From positions 28,790-90,007 of the forward strand of contig MLAK01000618.1 of the NCBI GenBank assembly GCA_001839685.1: DNA of 61,218 bases, in the 5' to 3' direction. Both the position numbers and the translations under genes were made by a program. The notes below the pieces were generated by a model. It was given only the letters and a program-made list of their open reading frames with translations. It was not told the DNA's origin and searched no databases. This DNA is from Tritrichomonas foetus (taxonomy: Eukaryota > Parabasalia > Tritrichomonadida > Tritrichomonadidae). Positions 31,693 to 41,566 of the stretch are shown here, one piece after another (positions within the stretch are counted from its first letter, which is position 1; every line of letters starts with the position of its first letter).

Positions 31693-32225
31693 ATTTATTA
31701 CCCGTTATTTTCTCGAAAATTTTGCTGGTTTTTCAATCTTAAGAAACAAATAACGATTTCACTCAAAAAGTTAATCATACTAACTTTCCTAAGATAAGTA
31801 TATCAATGAGAGAGAGAAAATAGAAATTATAACTATTTAATGATGCAAGTTGGTGAATGACCATTGAAGTTATTGATGCAGCTTTGTAAACTCATTATGG
31901 AAATGAGATTTATTAATAAATTTTGGTTTGGTCAACATCAAGCATCATATCCAGATTTACTTACTGAATTGATACTTCATGAATTTGATTCTGATAAATC
32001 CAGGGAAAATCAAAACTTCAATGAGACCTAAAAAATTCATTATCTGAAAGCATAAACGTAAGTAGCCTTGTGGTCATTTTTATATTTCATCTGACATATT
32101 TTATGCCTTTTTTATCAAAATATTGAATATGGCACTTCGAAAATCCACAAAAATAATAATAATAATAAACATCATAAAGAAACAAAGTCTAAATCAAGTA
32201 AACAAATAATATTATAGAAATAGGT
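31693..32225. other. Intergenic, no gene seen
   Basis: AT-rich spacer between the transposable element and the surface-protein gene. It contains a short AAT triplet run (32151-32166) but no ORF of note. Confidence 0.55.
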
Positions 32226-35200
32226 TTATGGCTGAACTTCATTTGAAGCTTCGATTTTGGCCTTCTTCTTCTTGATGCAACATACAACGATCACTATAAT
32301 AATTATTATTACAACAACAACAATTGCAACTATTACAATAATAACCACAATATCAGGACCATCAGGATCGTCTCCACCATCGCCACCATCATCTCCACCT
32401 CCATCACCGCCTTCAATTTCATTTTGACCGCCAATCAATGCATTTTCGACTGGCTTTTTGATTCCTTCGTTGAATTGTGCATACTTAGAAGAATCAAAAG
32501 AACTATTTGTTGGCGATGTTTCATACGAAGATGACCTTCCTTGATTATCAGATAGATAGCGATCTCTGCCCCATAAGTAAAATGATTTTCCTCTTGTTAA
32601 GGCTGGATTTTCATTTTCAAAAGTAACCGAATCAGGTGAATAAATATATAAGCTATGCAAAATATGGTGATTTTGGACTAGCACTGCATCTGCTTGTAAA
32701 GGATACCAAATGCAATAATCTTGAGAACCAATAGTCATATTAGCTGTTTTTCCATTGTTACTATTTTGTGTATTTTGAACTCTATACAATGAATCAATAT
32801 CTGTTATCACCACAATTTGTGAACATGTTTCGCTTCCATAAGCACCAACAGAAACATTGTCGAACTTCAGATATGAGAATAAGAGTAAATCACTATCACT
32901 TGCAAACAATGAAGGGATGTTTGAAGTAATTCTTTTCGGGAGAATTTGTTTGACTTTGTTCTTCAATGAAGTGAAATAATTATTTGATAAAATGCTTGCA
33001 GATGTTGTCTTTGTGAATTCAACTGTTCCCTCAGATCCACCAAATTCAATAACTCCATTTTTATCAGATGCTGTTATTTGTGCAAAATATTTTCCTGATG
33101 AATCTTTAGCTTTAGCTGTAAAGCCATTTTTATTATGTAAAATAACCATTGTCTTTTGGGTGCAGCTTAAAGAATAAGTTTGTGTTGAAGACATATCAAC
33201 TGAGACTGTGTTCAACCTTTTATTTAGTTCGCTGTCGGATGGAGTACCTGGATTATTACCGTCAACATCTCCAGATACTTGGTTTGTTAGCATATAAAAT
33301 CCATATGATTGTGGTTTATCTAATTCTGCATAATATTGAGTTTCGCCTTCAGCAAGTCCATATTCATAACCATCAGCTTTATAAAATGTAATATCTGCTG
33401 AATAATCTTCACTGGTTGTTGCATAAAATGATTGGATTGCTGGGCGATGAACTTTATTCACATTACCAGTAACTTGGTTATTAACTGTAATGATTCCTGT
33501 TTCAGGTGTGATTGTATTACCTTCATAATTGTAGATTTCAAACTGGAAATTGTTTAATTCTTCTTTGTAAGTTATTTCTTGATTTGTATTGAGCAAACTA
33601 ACATATTGATAGCGGCCGATTGGAATAATTCCTTCTCCTTCACTTGGCATGAAGCGAAAAGTTTTGAATTGATTAGTCATTATGAATTTATTCCATCTAT
33701 CTAAAAGTTTCATTGATGTTACAATCAACTTGAAGTTTGTCATAGAGCTGTTCACTCTAATAATTGCATGATGTGTATTACCATACTGATTATAATAAAC
33801 CCAGGCATTTCTACCTGGTCCAATTTTTCTTTCTTCATCAGTTAAAGTGACATCATTGTTGGGCTCAATTTCACCTTCCCATCCTTCAGGATTATGGATA
33901 TATGATGCTGCGTATAATTCTAATTTTATCATTGAAATTCCTGTCATATCAAAAGTGAAATATTCTTCTACCTTCTGAGTGACATAAGTTCCACCTTGTT
34001 CGATATTTTGAAGTGATTTAGATGGACTAATGGAGGAAGTAAAATCATTCTTTAAATATGATGGAATTTCTAATGCCGGATCGATAATTTCAGTAGTAAA
34101 TGAAGCAGTTGCACCAGCACTGATAACTGCGGCAAATGGTCCAGTTATTTTGGATCCTGATGCAACATTGACAATTTTTTCTTCGGCGAGATGCATTTCC
34201 TTAAAAGTAACGGTTCCCGTGTAAGTTACTGTTGTTTGAACTCCAGCCAAAGATGCCATGATATATCGAATACCTGCAGTATTTGTGAAATTTCCAGTAT
34301 TGTCACTTTTAACAGTGAAAACTTCATCTGTTCTTGTAGAAACAACATATTTTGCGACTTGGTCCGTTGAAGTATCGATTACGAGAAGTTCTCGAAGGAT
34401 TTCACCTTGTTCTGGATTAGATCTATCAACAACATCAGGATGAATATTAAGTTTATCAACATAGTTGTAAACACCATATGAAGGATTACTATTTATGTTA
34501 ATCATGTTTTCATATGGGCAAAGCACAATGATTTGAGCTGCTCTTGTTACGGTATATCCATAGTTGACAGAGAAATCAAGTTTCGAGTATCCATAAGGTA
34601 AATTTGGAATTGTTATATAATTTGATGCGTCTTTTCCTCTTTTAACAATAAAATCATCATTTGCTTCTTGATAATTAAAAAGTATTCTAAAATCATCAAG
34701 GTAACCAGTTGTATCATAAACATTGTCCGTTGGTGTGATTGAGACATATCCAGTATATCGTGTATCTCCTTGTAATGTATAAAGTGTTGACATGGATTCA
34801 ATATTAAATGCATTAAATGATGGTACACTTTCTGTACTAATTAGAGTATCATCATCATGTGTTGTTGATGTTGAGTAAATTTTGAGAGGATTTGTCAGTG
34901 GCTCAATATTTTCAACACGGCGCTTAATTTTCTCTTTTCCAGGTGTGACAAGCCATAAAGCACTGGTGATAGAAAGAGAGTAGTTGTTAAAAGTAACCTT
35001 ACTTGCATATGAAGTTGATGATGATGTGAAATATTCATATGGGTTTGAAGAAATGATCACGGATTTTGTAGATTCAGAAAATCCATTAAGAACAGTAAAA
35101 ACAAGTGTATGAAAAGTGAACTCAAAATTAGCGTCAGATGTTGAAGTGACAACAACTTTTCCTCCATTATAAAAGAAGGCGAGTCGGTCCATTTCACTAG

Positions 35201-35405
35201 TAGCCATATCTCCTATTTCTTCTCCAGAAGTTTTGAAGGCCTTCGCTGTGAAGCCATTTAATGATGATAAGAATATCATTGATTTAGCAGGCATTGTGAT
35301 GGTGACAGTGTCATCCTTATCAACAGCTTGTCGTCCATCAAAATGGGTCTTTATATCAAAGTCAAAATTTTGGCACAAAGTTGTAATTAGAAGCCAAGCA
35401 AACAT
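32226..35405 (-). CDS. Large surface protein with one C-terminal membrane span
   Basis: A 1059-residue type I membrane protein. The first ATG is at 35405 (MFAWLLITTLCQNF), a short signal peptide. The ectodomain of about 985 residues is beta-rich with many Thr, Ser, Asn and Tyr and few Cys. Two similar regions are visible, at about residues 30-110 and 735-810; both contain a strand ending in M-I-F/V-I-L and then NGFTAKA. Near the end come an acidic Gly/Asp linker (GGDGGGDDGGDGG), a membrane helix made of Val and Ile, and a short tail starting CCIKKKKAK. This fits trichomonad surface or adhesin-like proteins. No named domain is recognised. It is the longest gene in this third of the window apart from the hydrogenase-like fusion. 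Confidence 0.78.
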   Translation of the reverse strand: MFAWLLITTLCQNFDFDIKTHFDGRQAVDKDDTVTITMPAKSMIFLSSLNGFTAKAFKTSGEEIGDMATSEMDRLAFFYNGGKVVVTSTSDANFEFTFHTLVFTVLNGFSESTKSVIISSNPYEYFTSSSTSYASKVTFNNYSLSITSALWLVTPGKEKIKRRVENIEPLTNPLKIYSTSTTHDDDTLISTESVPSFNAFNIESMSTLYTLQGDTRYTGYVSITPTDNVYDTTGYLDDFRILFNYQEANDDFIVKRGKDASNYITIPNLPYGYSKLDFSVNYGYTVTRAAQIIVLCPYENMININSNPSYGVYNYVDKLNIHPDVVDRSNPEQGEILRELLVIDTSTDQVAKYVVSTRTDEVFTVKSDNTGNFTNTAGIRYIMASLAGVQTTVTYTGTVTFKEMHLAEEKIVNVASGSKITGPFAAVISAGATASFTTEIIDPALEIPSYLKNDFTSSISPSKSLQNIEQGGTYVTQKVEEYFTFDMTGISMIKLELYAASYIHNPEGWEGEIEPNNDVTLTDEERKIGPGRNAWVYYNQYGNTHHAIIRVNSSMTNFKLIVTSMKLLDRWNKFIMTNQFKTFRFMPSEGEGIIPIGRYQYVSLLNTNQEITYKEELNNFQFEIYNYEGNTITPETGIITVNNQVTGNVNKVHRPAIQSFYATTSEDYSADITFYKADGYEYGLAEGETQYYAELDKPQSYGFYMLTNQVSGDVDGNNPGTPSDSELNKRLNTVSVDMSSTQTYSLSCTQKTMVILHNKNGFTAKAKDSSGKYFAQITASDKNGVIEFGGSEGTVEFTKTTSASILSNNYFTSLKNKVKQILPKRITSNIPSLFASDSDLLLFSYLKFDNVSVGAYGSETCSQIVVITDIDSLYRVQNTQNSNNGKTANMTIGSQDYCIWYPLQADAVLVQNHHILHSLYIYSPDSVTFENENPALTRGKSFYLWGRDRYLSDNQGRSSSYETSPTNSSFDSSKYAQFNEGIKKPVENALIGGQNEIEGGDGGGDDGGDGGDDPDGPDIVVIIVIVAIVVVVIIIIIVIVVCCIKKKKAKIEASNEVQP

Positions 35406-37169
35406 CAAAATGAAAAACAGTTTTCAGAAATTTGTGCTATTCAATCTTTCTTGACAAAAATATTGTATTAATTGAAATTATTGAAATATTTGTATCAGAA
35501 AAGCACATTTTAGCTTCGTTACAAATTTCTCTTTGAATACTTCATTCAGAAATCACATTTCTTCGCATATTGAAATATTGAAATATTTGATAGTTATTGC
35601 GAATTCATCGAAATTTCTATGTTTGTTTCAATATTTTTGTTTAGATGGTATCTCATATTTAGGATTCACGATTAATTTACAAAACTAAAACATATCTATA
35701 AATCATTTTTCAATGTGGGCAAAATCAATTCAATAAAAACTTCGGAATTCATTCAAATTCAATAAGGCTTCTGTGACAACCTTATTAAATTGACTAAATT
35801 TTTAGAATTGTAACCTACAGTTATAAGTCGTGAACTACTTCGGAAACACATAAATATGAACTGTTTCTGACAAGTCATGAAATGGCATGGAATTTCAAAA
35901 TTATTAATTATTAGGGAAATTTATCAATAATAATATTTATTATATTTAATCAATGCATTTAATGTATTTTATATTGAAAATAATATTATGATTTTGTTTC
36001 TTTTGAAAAGTCTTTTGAAGATGATTTGGTATTTTGATATTAATGAATACATTCAATAAATGATTGTAAATACTACAAACAATATTATTAATGTTTATTA
36101 TAGTTACAGTTGACACCAAATTAGGAGAAAGGTTCATTGAATTTAAGATTCATTTTGGAAATTATCCGAAGTAAATAATTATCATTAAATTAAACTTTTA
36201 AATAATATTCATTTTGAATTGGAAAAAGAAAACTAAGCAGAATTCAAAGCGAGGAGAAAAAATGATAAATTTGCCCATTATTAAATCTCACATCAAGTTT
36301 TTGAATATGTCATCTAAATGAAACTATTGATTAGGTTTTGTTATGACACCTAAAATTACCTAAATTTCCTAAATGATTTCTTTCAATTTGTGATGACCTC
36401 AGCCGGTTTTCATCTAAGAAATTTAAAAATTTATTCTACCTGAAGTAGCACTTTATACACACGATTTATTGAGAAACAAATCCGTTTGGTTAACAATTAT
36501 AAAATTCTTGATCTCCATCTCTTCAATGGAAGAAATCTCCAAAACCTAGTATATACAGTTATCTACTCATGTTATCAAATTTTCATTCTTATTTCCCATT
36601 TTTTGGAAAAGAATTATTCCTTTTCGTTGTTTTTAGTTACTGTTTCTCTGTTGTGGTAAACATATGCCATTTATGCTTCATTATGTTATCATATTAGGCT
36701 ACCCCTAAATCGTTGGGAAGATAAAAAATTATTTTTAGAAGAAACCGAACTTGCACATTCACATTCACACTTCAATTCACATTCATGCTCACACTATCAC
36801 TTTCATAAAAGAAATAAACTGAACTATTTATCGTATTGAAAACACTATATAATATAGTAACTATCTGACTAGTGAATAACTACCACTGAAAGTTCAACTT
36901 TTACTTAATGTTAATTTCATAAAATTAAATTAAATAAAAATTCTTTCCAATATAAATATCCATAAATGATTTGATAATAAATGATTTCATATACTGATCT
37001 ATATTTGAGGATAGAGGGGAGGAGAAAAAAATGAAAATCAATGTGTGGGTTTTGTTCGAAAAGTCACTTTCTTAAAAAAGTCACTTTTTCTGATAGTATG
37101 ATGTTTACCAAAGTTGATGGATTTTTTTTTTCGTATTTTAATAACGAACTTTTTCTTGTATTTCTCAAA
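35406..37169. other. 1.7-kb intergenic stretch, no gene seen
   Basis: AT-rich DNA between two divergent genes. The ORF at 35946-36137 (-) is low complexity. Near 36750-36800 there is a short run of imperfect CACATTCA units. The frame of the next gene is open from ATG 37041, but its first 43 codons look non-coding. Confidence 0.55.
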
Positions 37170-38264
37170 ATGAGTCATGCGGCTACACCGAATGAAATTC
37201 CAACTGATGATAGTACAAATCAAAGCAATGATATTCCTGATGTAAATCACCAAGGTATACCATCAACTGCAACTTCAGGAAAAAGAGGAAAAGGGAAAAA
37301 AGAGAAAAAACCCAAAAAGAAAAAGCTTTCTAAAAAAGAACGATTAAGATTAAAGAAAGAAAAAGAAGAACAAGAAAGACTTGAGCAAGAAAGAATTGAA
37401 GCTGAATTACGAGATCAGAGGGAAAGAGAATATGAACAAAAGAAAAGAGAAGAACAACAGCAAAGGTTAATTGAAGAAGATCTCTATGTTCAAAAATTAA
37501 GGAAACAAAGAACATTAGATGGAATAAGAATACGAAAAGAACTTGCAGCCACAGATAGTTGGGAAATTTATAGAAAGTGTGATCATTTTGTTGATGTTCG
37601 ATCGCAAGCTGATGTTAATACATTCATTACTCAATGGAGGGAAAATGAAGAAACTGAATTACCTAATTTGTTTGATCATATTTCACAATCTAACAAAATC
37701 AAAAATCAATTAAAATTAATGATGCAAAAAGCAGAAGTATCCAAAGAAACAGATGAATATTCAAGATGTAAAGCTCAAATTGAAGCAATAAATGAATTAG
37801 TTCAACAAAAAATGGAACAAATAACTGTGAGACATTTAGTTTTTAGTGACAAGTATTCGGGTGCTAAAAATGAAGTTCTAATTTCAACTCAAACTGATGG
37901 TCTAGTTTTTGGCATGTGGGTAAACTTATCGAAAAATCCTAGAATAAAAGAAATCGAATTTCCTGGATTATCTGTGGAAATACCAAAATCAGTAGCAATG
38001 ACAAGTTTAGCAATTCGAATGCAGATGTCTGATGAAAGGAGATTTGACAACACCTATCTATTTCTTGGAAAACAAATTTTATGTGACTTTCTACAACTAC
38101 CTGCACCACCTAAAAAAGTTGGACTAATGGTTTTGAGACAATCACCACAAAGAAATTCCTTAATTAACATTACTTATCCATTAAGAAATGTCAATACTGG
38201 ACAGCCACCATTAAATTTCAAAGTTCAACTCGAACCTGATTTTATAGGGTGTCCGGAGGCGTGA
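37170..38264 (+). CDS. DNAI7/CASC1-like axonemal protein, 5' part cut by mariner
   Basis: The 5' part of a gene resembling DNAI7 (CASC1), an axonemal dynein-associated protein. I start at ATG 37170 (MSHAATPNE); the frame is open from 37041, but that extension is Phe-rich and looks like leader. Residues 30-45 are Lys-rich, and about 45-115 form a charged helix (ERLRLKKEKEEQERLEQER). Next comes the CASC1-like signature SWEIYRKCDHFVDVRSQADV with TFITQWRE, then beta-rich text (SDKYSGAKNEVLISTQTDG). The host frame is real only to 38246. After that the ORF runs into the mariner left end and stops at 38264. A flagellated trichomonad would need this protein for motility, so another intact copy or allele is likely. 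Confidence 0.7.
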   Translation: MSHAATPNEIPTDDSTNQSNDIPDVNHQGIPSTATSGKRGKGKKEKKPKKKKLSKKERLRLKKEKEEQERLEQERIEAELRDQREREYEQKKREEQQQRLIEEDLYVQKLRKQRTLDGIRIRKELAATDSWEIYRKCDHFVDVRSQADVNTFITQWRENEETELPNLFDHISQSNKIKNQLKLMMQKAEVSKETDEYSRCKAQIEAINELVQQKMEQITVRHLVFSDKYSGAKNEVLISTQTDGLVFGMWVNLSKNPRIKEIEFPGLSVEIPKSVAMTSLAIRMQMSDERRFDNTYLFLGKQILCDFLQLPAPPKKVGLMVLRQSPQRNSLINITYPLRNVNTGQPPLNFKVQLEPDFIGCPEA

Positions 38265-38272
38265 TGTCACTA
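38247..38272 (+). repeat. Mariner left terminal inverted repeat
   Basis: GGGTGTCCGG, a variable core AGGCG, then TGATGTCACT. It directly follows the TA at 38245-38246 and matches the reverse complement of 39507-39532. Confidence 0.9.
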
Positions 38273-38447
38273 CCCACATTAGAAGTGAAATCAATACATT
38301 ATATTTATAAATAATAAACTATGCAATGTTAACATAAAAATTTTGAAAACAATTTTTTTTTCTCTTGACTGAAAATAGAGATAAAGAATCTTTTTCATAA
38401 AAAAAAAGAATAATTTATAAACGTACACGATGCACGTTTATTAAAAA

Positions 38448-39458
38448 ATGATTGATCAACATTCAATCATAACTTTTCTGCAGCTTGAAGGAAAAAGGGG
38501 CAAAGAAATATATGAAGAAATGAAGAGTGTCTTGAAAGAAAAATGTTTGTCTCAAAGACAAATCTACCGAGTCATGGCAGAACTGAACAGAAGTCAAAAC
38601 ACACAGCCTGTGAAAAAAGAGAAAAAGTGCCAAAGTTATGATATTCTTGACTGGAAAATTTTAGATGTTTTAACCGAATTTCCACATTCATCGTGTCGAT
38701 ATATTGCTAATGTTTTAGGTGAACCAAAATCGACAATTTATGATCGTTTAACATCAAAATTAATGTATAAACATGTGCATCTTCGATGGGTGCCACATAT
38801 TCTAACAGAAAATCAAAAGGCCAATAGAGTTTTATTGGCAAAAAAACTTCTTAAAATTTTGAATGCAGAACAAAAAACTAATTTCACCTTTTTAATAACA
38901 GGAGATGAGTCTTGGTTTTATTCCAAGACTGATTTCAATACACAATGGATTCCTGAAAACTCAGTAATCCCAACTATTCAAAATCCAGGGTTTCAGATCA
39001 CTAAATTTATGGTGACTGTATTTTGGAACCCTCATGGGATAATTCATATTGATGTTTTGCCGCCAAATGAAAAGTTTAATGCTGCATATTATATTACAGC
39101 CATTATGTCAAAAATTGTTGAGTTTAAAAACTCGAATAATTATAAAAAATTATTTGTTCATTATGACAATGCAAAGCCTCATGTGGCAAAAATTGTCAAA
39201 AAATATATAAATGAAAACTCACTAGAATCAGTTCCACATCCGGCATATTCACCTGATTTGGCGCCTAGCGACTTTTTTTTATTTGGAACTATTAAAGAAA
39301 AAGTTAAAGGAATTGTTTTTGAATCACCAAGCCATTTGATTCAAACAATAGTCCAAATTTTCAATGAAATTCCATCGGAAACTTTGTTTTCAGTTTTTGC
39401 AGAATGGCAAAATAGACTGAAAAAANTTATTGATGCCAATGGAGACTACATATTTTGA
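38448..39458 (+). CDS. Mariner transposase (D,D34D)
   Basis: A 336-residue transposase, normal length for mariner. Residues 1-100 hold two helix-turn-helix-like regions for binding the inverted repeats (KEIYEEMK, SQRQIYRVM, SSCRYIANVLGEPKSTIY). WVPHIL at 114-119 is the family linker motif. The catalytic Asp residues are D153 (TGDESWF), D240 (VHYDNAKPH) and D275 (YSPDLAPSDFFLF), with 34 residues between the last two. All are intact. One N at 39426 leaves residue 327 undetermined, near the C-terminus. It moves the element by cut-and-paste at TA sites. With no stops or frameshifts it may be active. Confidence 0.95.
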   Translation: MIDQHSIITFLQLEGKRGKEIYEEMKSVLKEKCLSQRQIYRVMAELNRSQNTQPVKKEKKCQSYDILDWKILDVLTEFPHSSCRYIANVLGEPKSTIYDRLTSKLMYKHVHLRWVPHILTENQKANRVLLAKKLLKILNAEQKTNFTFLITGDESWFYSKTDFNTQWIPENSVIPTIQNPGFQITKFMVTVFWNPHGIIHIDVLPPNEKFNAAYYITAIMSKIVEFKNSNNYKKLFVHYDNAKPHVAKIVKKYINENSLESVPHPAYSPDLAPSDFFLFGTIKEKVKGIVFESPSHLIQTIVQIFNEIPSETLFSVFAEWQNRLKKXIDANGDYIF

Positions 39459-39506
39459 AATACTTATCAATAAAANATNACTNATTAGAAATGACTTNAT
39501 TATACT

Positions 39507-39532
39507 TAGTGACATCACATTACCGGACACCC
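39507..39532 (-). repeat. Mariner right terminal inverted repeat
   Basis: AGTGACATCA, core CATTA, CCGGACACCC: the reverse complement of the left end except for the five-base core. TA follows at 39533-39534. Confidence 0.9.
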
Positions 39533-40462
39533 TATATATCTGAATATGTAAAAGATGCCACAGTTGTTATGATCACAGAAGATTCAATTTCTTCATCACA
39601 TATTTCCAAGGTTCACCTTGATCAAGATTCTAATACTCTCTCATCTTCATCAATGGCAGTTGGCACCTTTTCAATAGCTTTGCCAAGATACAGTCATTTT
39701 CCATTAAAAATGTGGGAATTAACATCAACATCAGATTCTAGTATCGAAATATATATAAAAACTCGATTAGATGTTGAATTGCCAATCCAAGTATCCAGTG
39801 AAGGTCTTTGTAGTTGTAATAGTAGTGATGATAATAAGAGCAACTCAGTTTTAGAGTTTAAAGATCTCAATCCAGTTGCAGCATTTGAATATTTGATGGA
39901 TCATGGTATCAATCTCGTAGCACCTGAGTTAACAGAAGGTGTGCAGCCTAAGTCACCTGATCTTGAAGAAGTATTATGTCAAGGTATTTCTGATGCAGTT
40001 ACTGGATTTATTGTGTCATGGTCAAAATGGAACGAAATGCTACCATCTGATCGTGCTATGCTTATTATGAATGAAATGAAAACATTTAATGAAGATTTTG
40101 ATGAAAGTATATCAGAAAGTGGTTCAGTGGTAAATAATATGGATAACAATGGTAATGCTGCCAAAGAAGAAGAAGACAAAAATGAAAAACAAATTCCAAA
40201 TAAACATAAAATGAGAGCAATTCTGGTAAAATCCAATCATATTACCGAAGTTCCATATACAGAAGATTTATACGAATGCAATATGAAACCATTGGATAAT
40301 GTTCAGATTCATCAACAAATTTTACCAGCATTTTTTGAACGTGCTTCCAATGAAGTAAAGGAAAGGGTTAAAAATGCACCAACAGCTCTTGTTGATGCAA
40401 CATACTACTTCTTAAAACAACTTAGACTATTTTCCATGACAAAAGCAGATACAGAAGAATAG
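39533..40462 (+). CDS. DNAI7/CASC1-like axonemal protein, 3' part cut by mariner
   Basis: The 3' part of the interrupted gene, about 309 residues with no start of its own. The open frame extends back to 39455 only through transposon sequence. It begins YISEYVKDATVV, then has CASC1-like C-terminal text: GTFSIALPRYSHFPLKMWEL, LNPVAAFEYLMDHGINL, WSKWNEMLPSDRAM, KHKMRAILVK. With the 5' part it would give about 670 residues, near the usual CASC1 length of about 700. Removing the element plus one TA leaves the two parts out of phase by two bases. Removing the element alone keeps them in phase. The flanks are a (TA)n run, so a slip there could explain the mismatch. Confidence 0.7.
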   Translation, partial: YISEYVKDATVVMITEDSISSSHISKVHLDQDSNTLSSSSMAVGTFSIALPRYSHFPLKMWELTSTSDSSIEIYIKTRLDVELPIQVSSEGLCSCNSSDDNKSNSVLEFKDLNPVAAFEYLMDHGINLVAPELTEGVQPKSPDLEEVLCQGISDAVTGFIVSWSKWNEMLPSDRAMLIMNEMKTFNEDFDESISESGSVVNNMDNNGNAAKEEEDKNEKQIPNKHKMRAILVKSNHITEVPYTEDLYECNMKPLDNVQIHQQILPAFFERASNEVKERVKNAPTALVDATYYFLKQLRLFSMTKADTEE

Positions 40463-41009
40463 CTCATATGATTTTTATCCTTATTTGATAACTCCGTATT
40501 TTTCCAAATAGCATATTTTAATACTACGTATTATACTTTCTTGTAAAAATTTAATAATTAAATAATTTTCAATTTATTAACCATTACTTATATAATGGAA
40601 TAGTAATAATATTATCATGTAAAATCGCAATTTTCATCCTTTGTCAAAATCAGATTGCTCATGAAGAACAAAATAAGGTTACATATGAAAATAACTGGCT
40701 AAGTGTTAAGTCAGTAATTCATTAATTATTTATGACTCCATAAAAACTGTGAATGTGCAGTCACTTGACAAGAATGTGGCAAAAGTTTTCCAATTTTCCC
40801 ACAAAATTTGCATATTGTATCTTTAATTCATTGAAATAAAACATAGAACATCATTGTGAACTCTATCAAATTTTCAGAAAAGAAGGAAAATAATATCTCA
40901 CAATATTTGAGAAAATAATCGTTCTTCATCTTTGTCATAACTTTTTGATGAAAAAAGTGTGCATTAGCTTTTTAGTTGACTAATTTTGAATTCAAACATT
41001 TCAATGAGT
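40463..41009. other. Intergenic, no gene seen
   Basis: AT-rich spacer between the axonemal gene and a small membrane-protein gene on the same strand. No credible ORF. Confidence 0.55.
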
Positions 41010-41015
41010 TCATTC
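41010..41015 (+). promoter_or_regulatory. Inr-like motif TCATTC
   Basis: TCATTC with its A 17 bases before the ATG at 41029, within the usual trichomonad range. A second TCAT follows at about 41020, so the exact start site is not fixed. Confidence 0.35.
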
Positions 41016-41028
41016 AATTTCATCAAGA

Positions 41029-41325
41029 ATGATTTCTCCAATTTTCCTTTTCTTCTGCTCTTTGATACAATATTCTGTGATTTTCGACGACGAAACCAAT
41101 TCTACCACAGCATTTGATGACATGGAGCCAACGATTTCACCAACGGACTCATCAAATACCAAATGGAAACCAAAAACCTGGGAGCTTGTCGTTGGTTGTG
41201 TTGTTATATGCATTGCAATTGCACTTAGTATAGTGATGTACTTTTTCTGCTACAACAGAAAGGCCAACCTGGATAAAATCGACAATGATTTGAAGAAAAG
41301 AATTGTGCCAGCTGTTGAATTGTGA
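41029..41325 (+). CDS. Small type I membrane protein, 98 residues
   Basis: Residues 1-18 form a signal peptide (MISPIFLFFCSLIQYSVI). A 30-residue Thr/Ser/Asp-rich ectodomain (DETNSTTAFDD, EPTISPTDSS) follows, then a membrane span (ELVVGCVVICIAIALSIVMYFF) and a basic tail (NRKANLDKID). This is the layout of a very small surface protein. I do not recognise a family. The complete signal-span-tail order and an upstream Inr-like motif support it as a real gene. Confidence 0.65.
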   Translation: MISPIFLFFCSLIQYSVIFDDETNSTTAFDDMEPTISPTDSSNTKWKPKTWELVVGCVVICIAIALSIVMYFFCYNRKANLDKIDNDLKKRIVPAVEL

Positions 41326-41566
41326 AAAAGTGTAAGAAGCCTCAAATTTTGCAATATTAATATTAAAAGAAAAATGAATGATATTTTTATGAATTTTTTC
41401 ATGATTTGTATTTTGTAAATGACTTTTCAATGGCCAAATATGTTATTAAAATCATGATTATGTAACATTGAAACACAAATTTCACAAAAAGAAATGAAAT
41501 AAAAGAATAGTTTTCAGAAATTAGATTAATTTTTTTTTTAATAAAATTCTCTGATAAATATTCCAT

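Larger units (their letters stand above)
38247..39532 (+). mobile_element. Mariner (D,D34D) transposon inserted in an axonemal gene
   Basis: A 1286-bp element flanked by TA on both sides (38245-38246 and 39533-39534). The ends are imperfect inverted repeats of about 26 bp: GGGTGTCCGG and TGATGTCACT are identical at both ends and the five bases between differ. It carries one transposase ORF (38448-39458) that is complete except for an ambiguous base. N bases at 39426, 39476, 39479, 39483 and 39498 suggest merging of several near-identical copies, and so recent activity. It resembles the trichomonad Tvmar-type mariners. Confidence 0.93.

Noticed and set aside
36740..36800. CACATTCA-like short repeats as a regulatory array
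   Set aside because: Only a few imperfect units, far from any gene start; no support for a function.
37041..37169. N-terminal extension of the DNAI7-like protein from ATG 37041
   Set aside because: The 43 added residues are Phe-rich and unlike the family; ATG 37170 begins well-behaved sequence.
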